Of a stretch of DNA of 64,000 nucleotides, positions 50,321-58,590 are shown in pieces. How positions within the stretch are numbered: the stretch's first letter is position 1; each line of letters starts with the position of its first letter. Source of the stretch: Nocardioides sp. (GTDB taxonomy: Bacteria; Actinomycetota; Actinomycetes; Propionibacteriales; Nocardioidaceae); assembly GCA_037045645.1 (NCBI GenBank), contig JBAOIH010000001.1:1364001-1428000 (forward strand), given 5' to 3'. The notes under the pieces are model-generated. The model was given only the letters and a program-made list of their open reading frames with translations, did not search any database and was not told where the DNA came from. A program made the translations under genes and the position numbers.

Positions 50321-51559
50321 ATGCCCAACAGCACCCGCGCCCTTGACCGCGGACTTCCGCCGGAGCGCTTCGCGCGTGGCTGGCACTGTCTCGGTCCGAT
50401 CGCCGACTTCCGCGACGGCAAGCCGCACTCCGTCGAGGCGTTCGGCGGCAAGTTGGTGGTGTGGTCCGACACCCAGGGCAACGTCCACGTGCTCGACGGC
50501 TATTGCCGCCACATGGGCGGCGACCTGACCCAAGGCACCGTGAAGGGCGACGAGATCGCCTGCCCGTTCCACGACTGGCGCTGGGGTGGCGACGGCAAGT
50601 GCAAGTCGATCCCGTACGCCCGCCGGGTGCCTCTGCGCGCGCGCACGCAGAACTATCCGACGCTGGAGCGCAACGGTCTGCTGATGGTCTGGCACGACCC
50701 CGAGGGCTCGGCTGCCGACCTTGAGATCGCGCCGCCCGAACTCGAAGGGATCATGGACCCCGAGGTCTATACCGACTGGAACTGGAACGTCCTCGACGTC
50801 CCGACCGCCCACTGTCGCGAGATCGTCGACAACGTCGTGGACATGGCGCACTTCTTCTACATCCACTTCGCTTTCCCGACGTACTTCCGCAATGTCTTCG
50901 AGGGCACCCAGGCCTCGCAGTTCATGGAGTCCACCGGCCGTCCGGACAAGATCGGCGAGGGGTACGGCGACGAGTCGCTACTGCTGAAGTCCGAGGCGAC
51001 GTACTTCGGTCCGGCGTTCATGGTGAACTGGCTCAAGAACGACTACAAGGGCTTCATTACCGACGTCGTGCTGATCAACTGCCACATCCCGACCTCCAAC
51101 AACTCGTTCAAGTTGATGTTCGGTCTCAAGGTGCTCAAGCCTGAGGGCATCGACGCGAAGACGACGAAGTACATCGGCGACAAGTACTCCCAGATGTTCG
51201 GCGACGGCTTCATGCAGGACGTCCAGATCTGGCTCAACAAGGCCCCGGTGCAGAACCCGCTGCTGTGCGAGGAGGACGGGCCGGTCTATCAGTTGCGTCG
51301 CTGGTACGAGCAGTTCTACGTCGACGTGGCCGAGGTGACGCCCGAGATGCAGGAGCGTTTCGAGTTCGAGGTCGACACGACCAAGGCCAACGAATACTGG
51401 CGCGCCGAGGTGGCCGAGAACCTGGCCGCGAAGGCGGCCCAGGACGCCGAACCGCTGGTTGAGGAGCCGGCGCAGCCGGCGTCTCGAAACCACCCGGACG
51501 TCGAACCGCTGGTTGAGGAGCCGGCGCAGCCGGCGTCTCGAAACCACGCGGAGGCCTGA
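50321..51559 (+). CDS. kshA: 3-ketosteroid 9-alpha-hydroxylase oxygenase KshA with repeat-coded tail
   Basis: KshA is the Rieske oxygenase that hydroxylates C9 of androstenedione-type steroids, leading to B-ring opening with KstD. The Rieske cluster ligands are Cys62/His64 and Cys81/His84 in YCRHMGG and CPFHDWRW. The mononuclear iron site is in NVVDMAHFFYIH. The family core ends about residue 375; here the last 37 residues are two copies of LVEEPAQPASRNH, coded by palindromic elements, giving 412 residues. The ATG has GGAGGACCCCCG upstream. The stop overlaps the next small gene by one base. Confidence 0.92.
   Translation: MPNSTRALDRGLPPERFARGWHCLGPIADFRDGKPHSVEAFGGKLVVWSDTQGNVHVLDGYCRHMGGDLTQGTVKGDEIACPFHDWRWGGDGKCKSIPYARRVPLRARTQNYPTLERNGLLMVWHDPEGSAADLEIAPPELEGIMDPEVYTDWNWNVLDVPTAHCREIVDNVVDMAHFFYIHFAFPTYFRNVFEGTQASQFMESTGRPDKIGEGYGDESLLLKSEATYFGPAFMVNWLKNDYKGFITDVVLINCHIPTSNNSFKLMFGLKVLKPEGIDAKTTKYIGDKYSQMFGDGFMQDVQIWLNKAPVQNPLLCEEDGPVYQLRRWYEQFYVDVAEVTPEMQERFEFEVDTTKANEYWRAEVAENLAAKAAQDAEPLVEEPAQPASRNHPDVEPLVEEPAQPASRNHAEA
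51457..51491. repeat. Palindromic element, first copy in the kshA tail
   Basis: This 35-base palindrome (GGTTGAGGAGCCGGCGCAGC then CGGCGTCTCGAAACC) is read in frame as VEEPAQPASRN. Confidence 0.92.
51511..51545. repeat. Palindromic element, second copy in the kshA tail
   Basis: This copy is identical to the one 54 bases upstream; only the 19-base spacer separates them. It ends 14 bases before the kshA stop codon. Confidence 0.92.
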
Positions 51560-51861
51560 TGGTCTCCTTCGCGCCCCTTTCGAACGACACGTACGAGGAC
51601 CAGCGCCTCTACACCGAAGCGCGCCTGGTGGATGTGGCGTGTCTGGACTGCCTGGTGCACGTACGCGTGAAGAAGAACAGCGATCACCAGACCTCGATCC
51701 AGTGGGGCGAGGACGGTCCGTCGCAGTGTCCGGAGTTCGCCCGGATGGCGGCTGAGTCGGGCGGTCGGCACATCTACCAGCGCTGTGAGCGCCTGGCCGC
51801 CTCCATCGAGGGTGCGGTACGCGACGGCGCGGTGACGATCGGAGCAGAAGATGGCTGGTGA
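51559..51861 (+). CDS. Small protein with a CxxC motif between kshA and kshB
   Basis: This 100-residue protein is not a family I can name. It contains CLDCLVHVRVKKN and a third Cys in PSQCPEFARMA, then ERLAASIEGAVRDG. The CxxC and separate Cys could hold a metal or a disulfide. It overlaps kshA by 1 base and kshB by 11 bases, so it is made together with the two hydroxylase components. Codon use and frame-wide GC bias look like those of its neighbours. A role in KshAB assembly or electron transfer is possible but unproven. Confidence 0.72.
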   Translation: MVSFAPLSNDTYEDQRLYTEARLVDVACLDCLVHVRVKKNSDHQTSIQWGEDGPSQCPEFARMAAESGGRHIYQRCERLAASIEGAVRDGAVTIGAEDGW

Positions 51862-52985
51862 GGAGTCCTACTTCCTGACCGTCACCGAGGTGACCCACGA
51901 GATCGACGACGCGGTGTCGGTCGAGTTCTCGGTGCCGGAGGGCGCCGAGGCGGAGTTCGCGTTCAAGCCGGGACAGTTCCTGACGCTCGGCGTTCCCTCG
52001 GACGAGACCGGCTTGGCCGCACGGTGCTACTCGCTGTGTGTGCCTCCTGGCGAGGCGCTGCGGGTGGCGGTGAAGCGTACGGCTGACGGGTACGCCTCCA
52101 ACTGGATCAACGACAACCTGGCCGTGGGTGACACGGTCCGCGTGCTGCCCCCGTCAGGGATCTTCTCGCCCAAGTCGCTGGACGACGACCTGTTGTTGTG
52201 GGCAGGCGGGTCGGGGATCACCCCGATCATGTCGATTCTGCGCACAGTGCTGCGCGACGGCACCGGACGGGTCGTGTTGTTCTACGCAAACCGCGACGAA
52301 CGCTCGGTGATCTTCGCCTCGGCGTTGGCGGCGCTGTCGCTCGAATTCCCCGATCGGCTCCAGGTGGTGCATTGGCTGGAGTCGGTGCAGGGGTTGCCGT
52401 CGATGGAGCAGTTGCGCGCGTACGCCTCGACGTACGACACCTGGACCTCCTTCTGTTGCGGTCCGGCGCCCTTCATGAAGGCGGTCTCGGACGCGTTGCG
52501 CTCCTTGGACTTCCCGCGCGAACGGCGACACCAGGAGAAGTTCGTCTCGCTGGGCGGCAACGTGTTCGGCGACGTCGAGGAAGTGCAAGCTTGCGGCCCG
52601 TACGTTGGCCGAGGCCGATGATGCGGAGCACAGCACAGCCGAAGGCGGCGATACGGTCGAGCAGTCCGCAGACTCGGTCGAGCAGAGTCGAGACCACTTC
52701 CCCGGCCCGATCGCGGTCGAGGCCGAACTCGACGGTGAGACCTACTCCTTCGTCGACTGGTCCGGCAAGGAATCCCTGTTGGAGTTCTTGGAGTCCAAGG
52801 GCATCGAGGCGCCGTACTCCTGCCGGCTGGGCCAGTGCTCGGCCTGCGCTTGCATGGTGCTGGAGGGCGAGGTCACGCTCGCCAACAACGAGGTGCTCGA
52901 TGACGCCGACCTCGCCGACGGCATCCGCCTGGCGTGCCAGGCGCATCCGGCGTCGGAGAAGTTGCGCGTCACCTACAACGGCTGA
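51851..52985 (+). CDS. kshB: KshB ferredoxin reductase of 9-alpha-hydroxylase, split by one single-base shift
   Basis: KshB passes electrons from NADH to KshA. The first frame gives the FAD domain (ARCYSLCVPPGE) and NAD domain (WAGGSGITPIMSILRTVL, CCGPAPFMKAV). Near 52588 one extra base moves the sense to KLAARTLAEADDAEHS, then a linker and a plant-type 2Fe-2S domain with CRLGQCSACAC and the fourth Cys in LACQAHP. The combined 377-residue protein has the normal KshB order. The linker VEQSADSVEQSRDHFPGP is coded partly by GGTCGAGCAG repeats. The break is probably a sequence error. Confidence 0.83.
52655..52696. repeat. GGTCGAGCAG-type repeats in the kshB linker
   Basis: A partial copy (GGTCGAGCAG) at 52655 and a full GGTCGAGCAGAGTCGAGACCA at 52676 are read in frame as VEQSADSVEQSRD. 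They are the same family as the two copies in the kshA leader. Confidence 0.85.
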
Positions 52986-53101
52986 CGTCGGGACGCTTGA
53001 CGCAGGGTGCAGCCACGCAAGCCGACCGCCGCCTACGTCACGGTTCCTGCAAGTTGGGTTCTGAAATTTCTCGGGACGACCGTTCGACTTACTGTTGACC
53101 G

Positions 53102-53671
53102 GTGAGTATGTCTCCCACGCCCGAACGTCGCCTCAACCGTCGCCAACTGACTCGCGGAGCGGCGTGGAGCGCCCCCGCTGTGGTCCTCGCCACGTCTGCC
53201 CCCGCCACGGCGGGCTCGGCCTCGCTGTGCAGCCCGATCTCAGTCTCGGCAGCGGGTCAATGGACCTATGACAGCAACGGTTGGGGGACCGGGCGCCAGC
53301 GCACAATTACGGTGACGAACATCGCTGCCGAGACTCTGCCCGCTGGTTACTTCAACATCGAGGTGAAGGACGCCAGGGTGTTTTGGTCCGATGGGGAGCC
53401 TGAGGTCACGACCACTGTCACGCTGGCCTACGACGAGACGCTCCTAGGGTTGACCGGCAGTCCCAACCCCTTCACGTCCACGGTGGAGGCTCCGAACAGT
53501 TACGGATTTGCCACGGCTCTCTGGACGCTGACTCCCCTCGGTCCGCTAGCGCCCGGTGAGTCCGTGACTGTCATTGAAGTCAATCCCCGCACGGAATCGT
53601 TGGACTTCCTGGCCACTGTCTCGGTGCAAGGCCAAGTGTGTTCGATGTACCCCGAAGGCGGAGGAGAGTAA
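53102..53671 (+). CDS. Tat-exported protein of unknown function
   Basis: The 189-residue protein has a twin-arginine signal, LNRRQLTRGAAWSAPAVVLA, with likely cleavage after ATAG. The mature part begins with a Cys-containing segment (SASLCSPISVSAAGQW) and appears to be a beta-sandwich (RTITVTNIAAETLPAGYFNI, GESVTVIEVNPRTE), ending near a second Cys. This two-Cys immunoglobulin-like layout is common in actinobacterial surface proteins. TACTGT lies 6 bases before the GTG, so the mRNA may be leaderless; an ATG two codons later is an alternative start. The 115 bases before it hold no other gene. Confidence 0.7.
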   Translation: MSMSPTPERRLNRRQLTRGAAWSAPAVVLATSAPATAGSASLCSPISVSAAGQWTYDSNGWGTGRQRTITVTNIAAETLPAGYFNIEVKDARVFWSDGEPEVTTTVTLAYDETLLGLTGSPNPFTSTVEAPNSYGFATALWTLTPLGPLAPGESVTVIEVNPRTESLDFLATVSVQGQVCSMYPEGGGE

Positions 53672-53683
53672 TCTTCGCCTGAC

Positions 53684-54355
53684 CTACCAGCCGCGCTCGC
53701 GCCATTCCTCCAGCGACGGCTTCTCGTCCCCGAGCATGCCGTCGTTGCCGTGGCCAGGATAGAAGCGCGTGTCGTCGGGGAGCGGGAACAACTTGGTCTC
53801 CACCTCGCCGATCAACTGGTCGAACGCGGCAGCCTCGCCAAACGTCGCCCCGACCCCGCCAGGGAAGAGGCAGTCGCCGGTGAAGAGATGGTGCGATCCG
53901 TCGGAGGCTTCGAGATAGAGACAGATCGACCCCGCGGTGTGGCCGGCAATCGGGATCACCGTGAGGGAACAAGCCCCGATCGGCACGGAGTCCCCGGCGC
54001 CCACGCGGCGATCGATCGCCACACCGGTCTGCTCGGTGATCGCGTCCGCGTCCGGGATGCCGGCAACCGTGGTGGCACCAGAGGACGCGACTACGGAAGC
54101 GAGCGCCCGGTGATGGTCCCAGTGCTGATGAGTCGTCACGATCGAGGACACCGGGCGCCCGTCGATCAGGGCGAGCAGGGCAGCGGAGTCGTCGGCCGCA
54201 TCGATCAGCACGAGATCGTCCTCACAGGCCAGCAGATAGCAGTTGTTGGACATCTCCGGGTCGACGGCCAGCTTGGTCACCGTCAGGCAACCGGCCGTGA
54301 ACGTCTGCGGGTCCCCGCCGGGCTTGACCTTGCCGTCGTACGCACTCATCGCCAT
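53684..54355 (-). CDS. Metallo-beta-lactamase-fold hydrolase, glyoxalase II-like
   Basis: The 223-residue protein has the zinc motif THQHWDH (HxHxDH), the second-site histidine in IPIAGHTAGSIC, and FTGDCLFPGG plus FYPGHGNDG downstream, all typical of class II MBL hydrolases acting on thioesters. The start ATG at 54355 or 54349 gives MAMSAYDG or MSAYDG. It overlaps the preceding MDMPI-fold gene by 4-10 bases, so the two are coupled. A mycothiol-thioester hydrolase function is an attractive guess given that neighbour. Confidence 0.85.
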   Translation of the reverse strand: MAMSAYDGKVKPGGDPQTFTAGCLTVTKLAVDPEMSNNCYLLACEDDLVLIDAADDSAALLALIDGRPVSSIVTTHQHWDHHRALASVVASSGATTVAGIPDADAITEQTGVAIDRRVGAGDSVPIGACSLTVIPIAGHTAGSICLYLEASDGSHHLFTGDCLFPGGVGATFGEAAAFDQLIGEVETKLFPLPDDTRFYPGHGNDGMLGDEKPSLEEWRERGW

Positions 54356-55023
54356 GGCCCCAGGGTAGGCAGGTCGCCAGTGAGCCCTTCGCCAGACCCG
54401 CGCCCAAGCAGCCACCAGGTCAGGTCCGGGACAGAGCCGGTCACCTCGGGTCCGCCGCCGGCGAGCGTCACGTCGCCGGTGGGCGTACGCAACACCGCCC
54501 CGGGTCCGGAAGCACGATCCGCCACGACCTCCTCGAAGAGCCCAGACGCAAATGATGGCGGCCACGACGCAGCGCCATAACCGCACAACAGGTCCGCGTG
54601 ATGCACCTCCACCTCACGCAACCGCATCGCCGGAATATTGACGCGGGGGAGTTGCTCGCCACCGGGCGTACGCCAGAAGGTGCCGACCCAGCCGCCCTTG
54701 GCCACGTCCACCACGGCATCGACGAAGCGAGTCGTCGAGCCCAGGAAACGCTCGCGCATCTCGGGTGGGACCGCCACGGCCAGCGCCTCGATGTCGGCGT
54801 CGCGAGACTCGGGCGAGGCATACATCGGTACGTCCTCGTGCTCGAGCAGTCCCTCCAGCACTCCGGACAACCCCTCGGCGTTCAACGCCAGATGCGCGAC
54901 CACATGCGCGCGCGACCACCCGGGAAGTGCCGAAGGCGCTGCAAGGTCGTCCTCCGAGAGCCCATCGACGCTGCGGATGAGCCCTTGCGTCGCCTCGATC
55001 AGCGGTTCCAACGAGAGTTCCAT
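54346..55023 (-). CDS. Mycothiol-dependent maleylpyruvate isomerase-fold protein
   Basis: The 225-residue protein has the N-terminal MDMPI/DinB fold: LPGWSRAHVVAHLALNAEGL, with the conserved W-x-R-x-H...H-x3-N pattern of metal-dependent mycothiol transferases, and REVEVHHADLLCGYGAASWP further on. The C-terminal region (RTPTGDVTLAGGGPEVTGSV) is the usual MDMPI C-terminal domain. The role is unknown beyond thiol chemistry. It starts 143 bases from uvrA on the opposite strand, facing the SOS box region. Confidence 0.78.
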   Translation of the reverse strand: MELSLEPLIEATQGLIRSVDGLSEDDLAAPSALPGWSRAHVVAHLALNAEGLSGVLEGLLEHEDVPMYASPESRDADIEALAVAVPPEMRERFLGSTTRFVDAVVDVAKGGWVGTFWRTPGGEQLPRVNIPAMRLREVEVHHADLLCGYGAASWPPSFASGLFEEVVADRASGPGAVLRTPTGDVTLAGGGPEVTGSVPDLTWWLLGRGSGEGLTGDLPTLGPWR

Positions 55024-55107
55024 GGCGTCATCGTGGCTCACACCCCTTCGGTGGCGTGAGAGGCTAGGGCAGTTCGGCGTGGCGGGTTGCTTCCCCGGCG
55101 CTGCGCG

Positions 55108-55123
55108 ACGAACATCTGTTCGA
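55108..55123. promoter_or_regulatory. LexA-type SOS box upstream of uvrA
   Basis: ACGAACATCTGTTCGA matches TCGAAC-N4-GTTCGA at 11 of 12 defined positions, with the same first-base deviation as the box at 6685. It lies 42 bases before the uvrA start; uvrA is a known LexA target in actinobacteria. Confidence 0.75.
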
Positions 55124-55165
55124 ACACGCGTGCGTACGCCACGACAACTTACGAAGGACTCACCC

Positions 55166-58015
55166 GTGAGCAACCAGCTCATCATCCGCGGAGCCCGGGA
55201 GCACAACCTCAAGGATGTCTCGCTCGACCTGCCCCGCGATGCCCTCATCGTCTTCACCGGCCTGTCCGGCTCCGGCAAGTCCAGCCTCGCCTTCGACACG
55301 ATCTTCGCCGAGGGGCAGCGGCGTTATGTCGAGTCGCTCAGCGCGTACGCCCGCCAGTTCCTCGGCCAGATGGATAAGCCCGACGTCGATTTCATCGAGG
55401 GGCTGTCGCCCGCGGTCTCGATCGATCAGAAGTCCACGAGCAAGAACCCTCGCTCGACAGTCGGCACGATCACCGAGGTGTACGACTACCTGCGCCTGCT
55501 CTATGCGCGCGCCGGTCGCCCGCACTGCCCGACCTGCGGTGCCCCGATCGAACGCCAGACCCCACAGCAGATCGTCGATCGTGTCCTGGCTCTCGAAGAA
55601 GGTGCGCGGTTCCAGGTGCTCGCACCTGTCATCCGTGGTCGCAAGGGGGAGTACGTCGAACTCTTCAAGCAACTCCAGACCCAGGGCTACTCCCGCGCGC
55701 GCGTCAACGGCGAGACGATCCAACTCAGTGAGCCGCCCAAACTCGACAAGCAGAAGAAGCACACCATCGAGGTCGTGATCGACCGGCTCGCGGTCAAGGC
55801 GAGCAGCAAGCGCCGCCTGACCGACTCCGTCGAGACCGCGCTGCAACTCGCGCAGGGCCTGGTCGTCTTCGACTTCGTCGACCGCGACGCGAAGCATCCC
55901 GACAGAGAACTCAAGTTCTCCGAGAAGATGGCCTGTCCCAACGACCATGCCATCGAGACCGACGACCTCGAGCCGCGCAGTTTCTCGTTCAACAGCCCCT
56001 TCGGCGCGTGCCCGGCCTGTCACGGCCTCGGCACCCGGATGGAGGTCGACCCCGAACTCGTCATCCCCGACCCGACCGCGAGCATCGGCGAGGGCGCGAT
56101 CTCGCCCTGGTCGAGCGCGCACGTCGCCGACTACTTCCTCAAGCTCCTCAACGCGCTCGGCGAAGAGGTCGGCTTCGACCTCAACACCCCGTGGGAGAAG
56201 ATCCCGGCCAAGGCGCAGAAGGCGATCCTCTTCGGCCACCCCACCAAGGTGCACGTCGTCACGACCAACCGATATGGGCGCCAGCGCGCCTATTACGCCG
56301 ACTACGAGGGCGTGCAGTCCTACGTCGAGCGCCGCCACCGTGAGGCCGAGTCCGACACCAGCCGCGAACGCTTCGAGGGCTTCATGCGCGAGGTGCCCTG
56401 TCCGGCCTGCGCCGGCAGCCGCCTCAAGCAGGTCTCGCGGGCGGTCACCCTGCCCGGCAAGGACGGCGACAAGAACATCGCCGAGGTCTGCGCGCTGCCC
56501 ATCAACGAGACGGCCGACTTCCTGCGTACGCTCGACCTCTCCACCCGTGAACGCCAGATCGGCGAACGCGTGCTCAAGGAGATCCAGGAGCGGCTCAACT
56601 TCCTGCTCGACGTGGGGCTCGACTATCTGAGTCTGGATCGGCCCAGCGGGTCGCTCTCAGGCGGTGAGGCGCAGCGGATCCGGCTCGCCACCCAGATCGG
56701 TGCGGGTCTGGTCGGCGTGCTCTATGTCCTCGACGAGCCCAGCATCGGCTTGCACCAGCGCGACAACCAGCGGCTGATCGAGACGTTGATCCGGCTCAAG
56801 GACCTCGGCAACACCCTGATCGTGGTAGAGCACGATGAGGACACCATCAAGGTGGCCGACCACATCGTCGATATCGGCCCGGGCGCCGGTGAGCACGGCG
56901 GCCAGGTGGTGCACTCCGGCAGTGTCGAGGACCTGCTCACGCATCCTGACTCGATGACCGGGCAATACCTGTCCGGTCGCCGTCAGATCAGCGTTCCCGA
57001 CGTACGCCGTCCGCGCACCAAGGGCCGCGACCTCGTCGTCCACGGCGCCAGGGAGAACAACCTCAAGAACGTCACCGTGAAGTTCCCGCTCGGCACCTTC
57101 ACCGCCGTCACCGGCGTCAGCGGGTCGGGCAAGAGCACGCTGGTCAACGACATCCTCTACACCAGCCTCGCGCGCCAGATCTACAACGCTCGTGCCATCC
57201 CGGGCCGGCACCAGAAGATCACCGGGCTGGAGAATGTCGACAAGGTGATCCATGTCGACCAGAGCCCGATCGGCCGCACCCCGAGATCCAACCCGGCTAC
57301 TTACACCGGTGTGTTCGACCACGTCCGCAAACTCTTCGCCGCGACCCCCGAGGCGAAGATGCGTGGCTACCTTCAAGGGCGTTTCTCGTTCAACGTCAAG
57401 GGTGGACGCTGCGAGGCGTGCGCGGGTGACGGCACGATCAAGATTGAGATGAACTTCCTGCCCGACGTCTACGTCCCGTGCGAGGTCTGCCACGGCGCGC
57501 GCTACAACCGCGAGACGCTCGAGGTGCACTACAAGGGCAAGACCATCGCCGAGGTGCTCGACATGCCGATCGAGGAGGCCGCCGAATTCTTCGCAGCCGT
57601 CCCTGCGATCGCACGACACATGAAGACTCTGTGCGAGGTCGGGTTGGGATACGTACGCCTGGGTCAGCCGGCCACGACTCTGTCGGGCGGTGAAGCCCAG
57701 CGCGTCAAACTGTCCAGCGAGCTGCAAAAACGCAGCACCGGCCGCACTGTCTACGTGCTCGACGAGCCGACGACCGGCCTGCACTTCGAAGACATCCGCA
57801 AACTGCTGCATGTGCTCAGCGGCCTGGTCGACAAGGGCAACACGGTGCTGGTGATCGAGCACAACCTCGATGTGATCAAGACCGCCGACTGGATCATCGA
57901 CATGGGTCCGGAGGGTGGCTCGCGAGGTGGCACCGTGGTGGCCGAGGGCACGCCGGAGCAGGTGGCCAACGTCAAGGGCAGCCATACGGGTGCGTTCCTC
58001 AAAGGTGTGCTTTAA
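55166..58015 (+). CDS. uvrA: Excinuclease ABC subunit A
   Basis: UvrA finds DNA damage and loads UvrB in nucleotide excision repair. The 949-residue protein has two ABC ATPase halves: Walker A GLSGSGKSSLAFDT and GVSGSGKSTLVNDI, signatures SGSLSGGEAQRIRLA and TLSGGEAQRVKLSSEL, and Walker B YVLDEPSIGLH and YVLDEPTTGLH. Zinc modules are CPTCGAP, CPAC and CEACAGDG...CEVCHG. The GTG start gives SNQLIIRGAREHNLKDVSLD, the universal UvrA beginning; the frame stays open far upstream but without conservation. Induction by DNA damage is expected from the SOS box. Confidence 0.97.
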   Translation: MSNQLIIRGAREHNLKDVSLDLPRDALIVFTGLSGSGKSSLAFDTIFAEGQRRYVESLSAYARQFLGQMDKPDVDFIEGLSPAVSIDQKSTSKNPRSTVGTITEVYDYLRLLYARAGRPHCPTCGAPIERQTPQQIVDRVLALEEGARFQVLAPVIRGRKGEYVELFKQLQTQGYSRARVNGETIQLSEPPKLDKQKKHTIEVVIDRLAVKASSKRRLTDSVETALQLAQGLVVFDFVDRDAKHPDRELKFSEKMACPNDHAIETDDLEPRSFSFNSPFGACPACHGLGTRMEVDPELVIPDPTASIGEGAISPWSSAHVADYFLKLLNALGEEVGFDLNTPWEKIPAKAQKAILFGHPTKVHVVTTNRYGRQRAYYADYEGVQSYVERRHREAESDTSRERFEGFMREVPCPACAGSRLKQVSRAVTLPGKDGDKNIAEVCALPINETADFLRTLDLSTRERQIGERVLKEIQERLNFLLDVGLDYLSLDRPSGSLSGGEAQRIRLATQIGAGLVGVLYVLDEPSIGLHQRDNQRLIETLIRLKDLGNTLIVVEHDEDTIKVADHIVDIGPGAGEHGGQVVHSGSVEDLLTHPDSMTGQYLSGRRQISVPDVRRPRTKGRDLVVHGARENNLKNVTVKFPLGTFTAVTGVSGSGKSTLVNDILYTSLARQIYNARAIPGRHQKITGLENVDKVIHVDQSPIGRTPRSNPATYTGVFDHVRKLFAATPEAKMRGYLQGRFSFNVKGGRCEACAGDGTIKIEMNFLPDVYVPCEVCHGARYNRETLEVHYKGKTIAEVLDMPIEEAAEFFAAVPAIARHMKTLCEVGLGYVRLGQPATTLSGGEAQRVKLSSELQKRSTGRTVYVLDEPTTGLHFEDIRKLLHVLSGLVDKGNTVLVIEHNLDVIKTADWIIDMGPEGGSRGGTVVAEGTPEQVANVKGSHTGAFLKGVL

Positions 58016-58074
58016 GCAAAACGCCAGGTTCGTTCGCTAGCCTCGCCGCGATCGCCCGCCACGAAGGAGAACCC

Positions 58075-58542
58075 ATGAGTGAAACCGCCCCGCACCTCGG
58101 TCGTCGTACGGCACTGACCGGTCTCGCGGTGGCCGGTCTCTCGGGCGGCGCGCTGACCGCGTGTGGCAGCGAGGAGACCGATACCGCGAGCGACCCGACC
58201 TCTCCGGAGACCACGCCGGCGTCTTCGGCCGATGCCGGTGAGTCGCAGGCTCCAGCCGGAGAGGCACTCACCAAGACGGCCGACATTCCCGAGGGAGGTG
58301 GCGTGATCTTCCAGGACCAGGAGGTCGTGGTCACCCAGCCGACGGCGGGGGAGTTCAAGTGCTTCTCCGCGATCTGCACTCATCAAGGCTGTCTGGTCTC
58401 CAGCGTCACCGAGACGATCAACTGCAAGTGCCACAACAGCACGTTCGCGCTGGCGGACGGGGCGCCGGTGAGCGGCCTGGCCCGCATGGCGTTGGAGGAG
58501 AAGTCCATCACCGTCGACGGAGACTCGATCGTCCTGGGCTGA
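58075..58542 (+). CDS. Tat-exported Rieske [2Fe-2S] protein
   Basis: The 155-residue protein has an N-terminal twin-arginine signal (GRRTALTGLAVAGLSGGALT) with a possible lipobox ending in Cys (LTAC), a Ser/Thr/Pro-rich linker, and a Rieske domain with ICTHQGCLV and CKCHNSTF (C-x-H...C-x2-H). It is too short for a cytochrome bc1 Rieske and resembles the small secreted Rieske proteins common in actinobacteria, whose electron partners are unknown. A GAAGGAGAA site lies before the ATG. It stands alone between uvrA and the glycosyltransferase gene. Confidence 0.85.
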   Translation: MSETAPHLGRRTALTGLAVAGLSGGALTACGSEETDTASDPTSPETTPASSADAGESQAPAGEALTKTADIPEGGGVIFQDQEVVVTQPTAGEFKCFSAICTHQGCLVSSVTETINCKCHNSTFALADGAPVSGLARMALEEKSITVDGDSIVLG

Positions 58543-58590
58543 TGTGACAGTCTCGCGCGTACGCTTCGTACAACTGGAGTTGTAGGCGAG

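Noticed and set aside
10873..52588. Programmed ribosomal frameshifting in the split genes
   Set aside because: The nine sites share no slippery heptamer or common context, and three in one gene would be unworkable; errors in the sequence are simpler.
54638..55165. An N-terminal extension of UvrA by 176 residues
   Set aside because: The frame happens to be open but overlaps the conserved MDMPI-fold gene on the other strand and the SOS box; UvrA homology starts at SNQLIIRGA.
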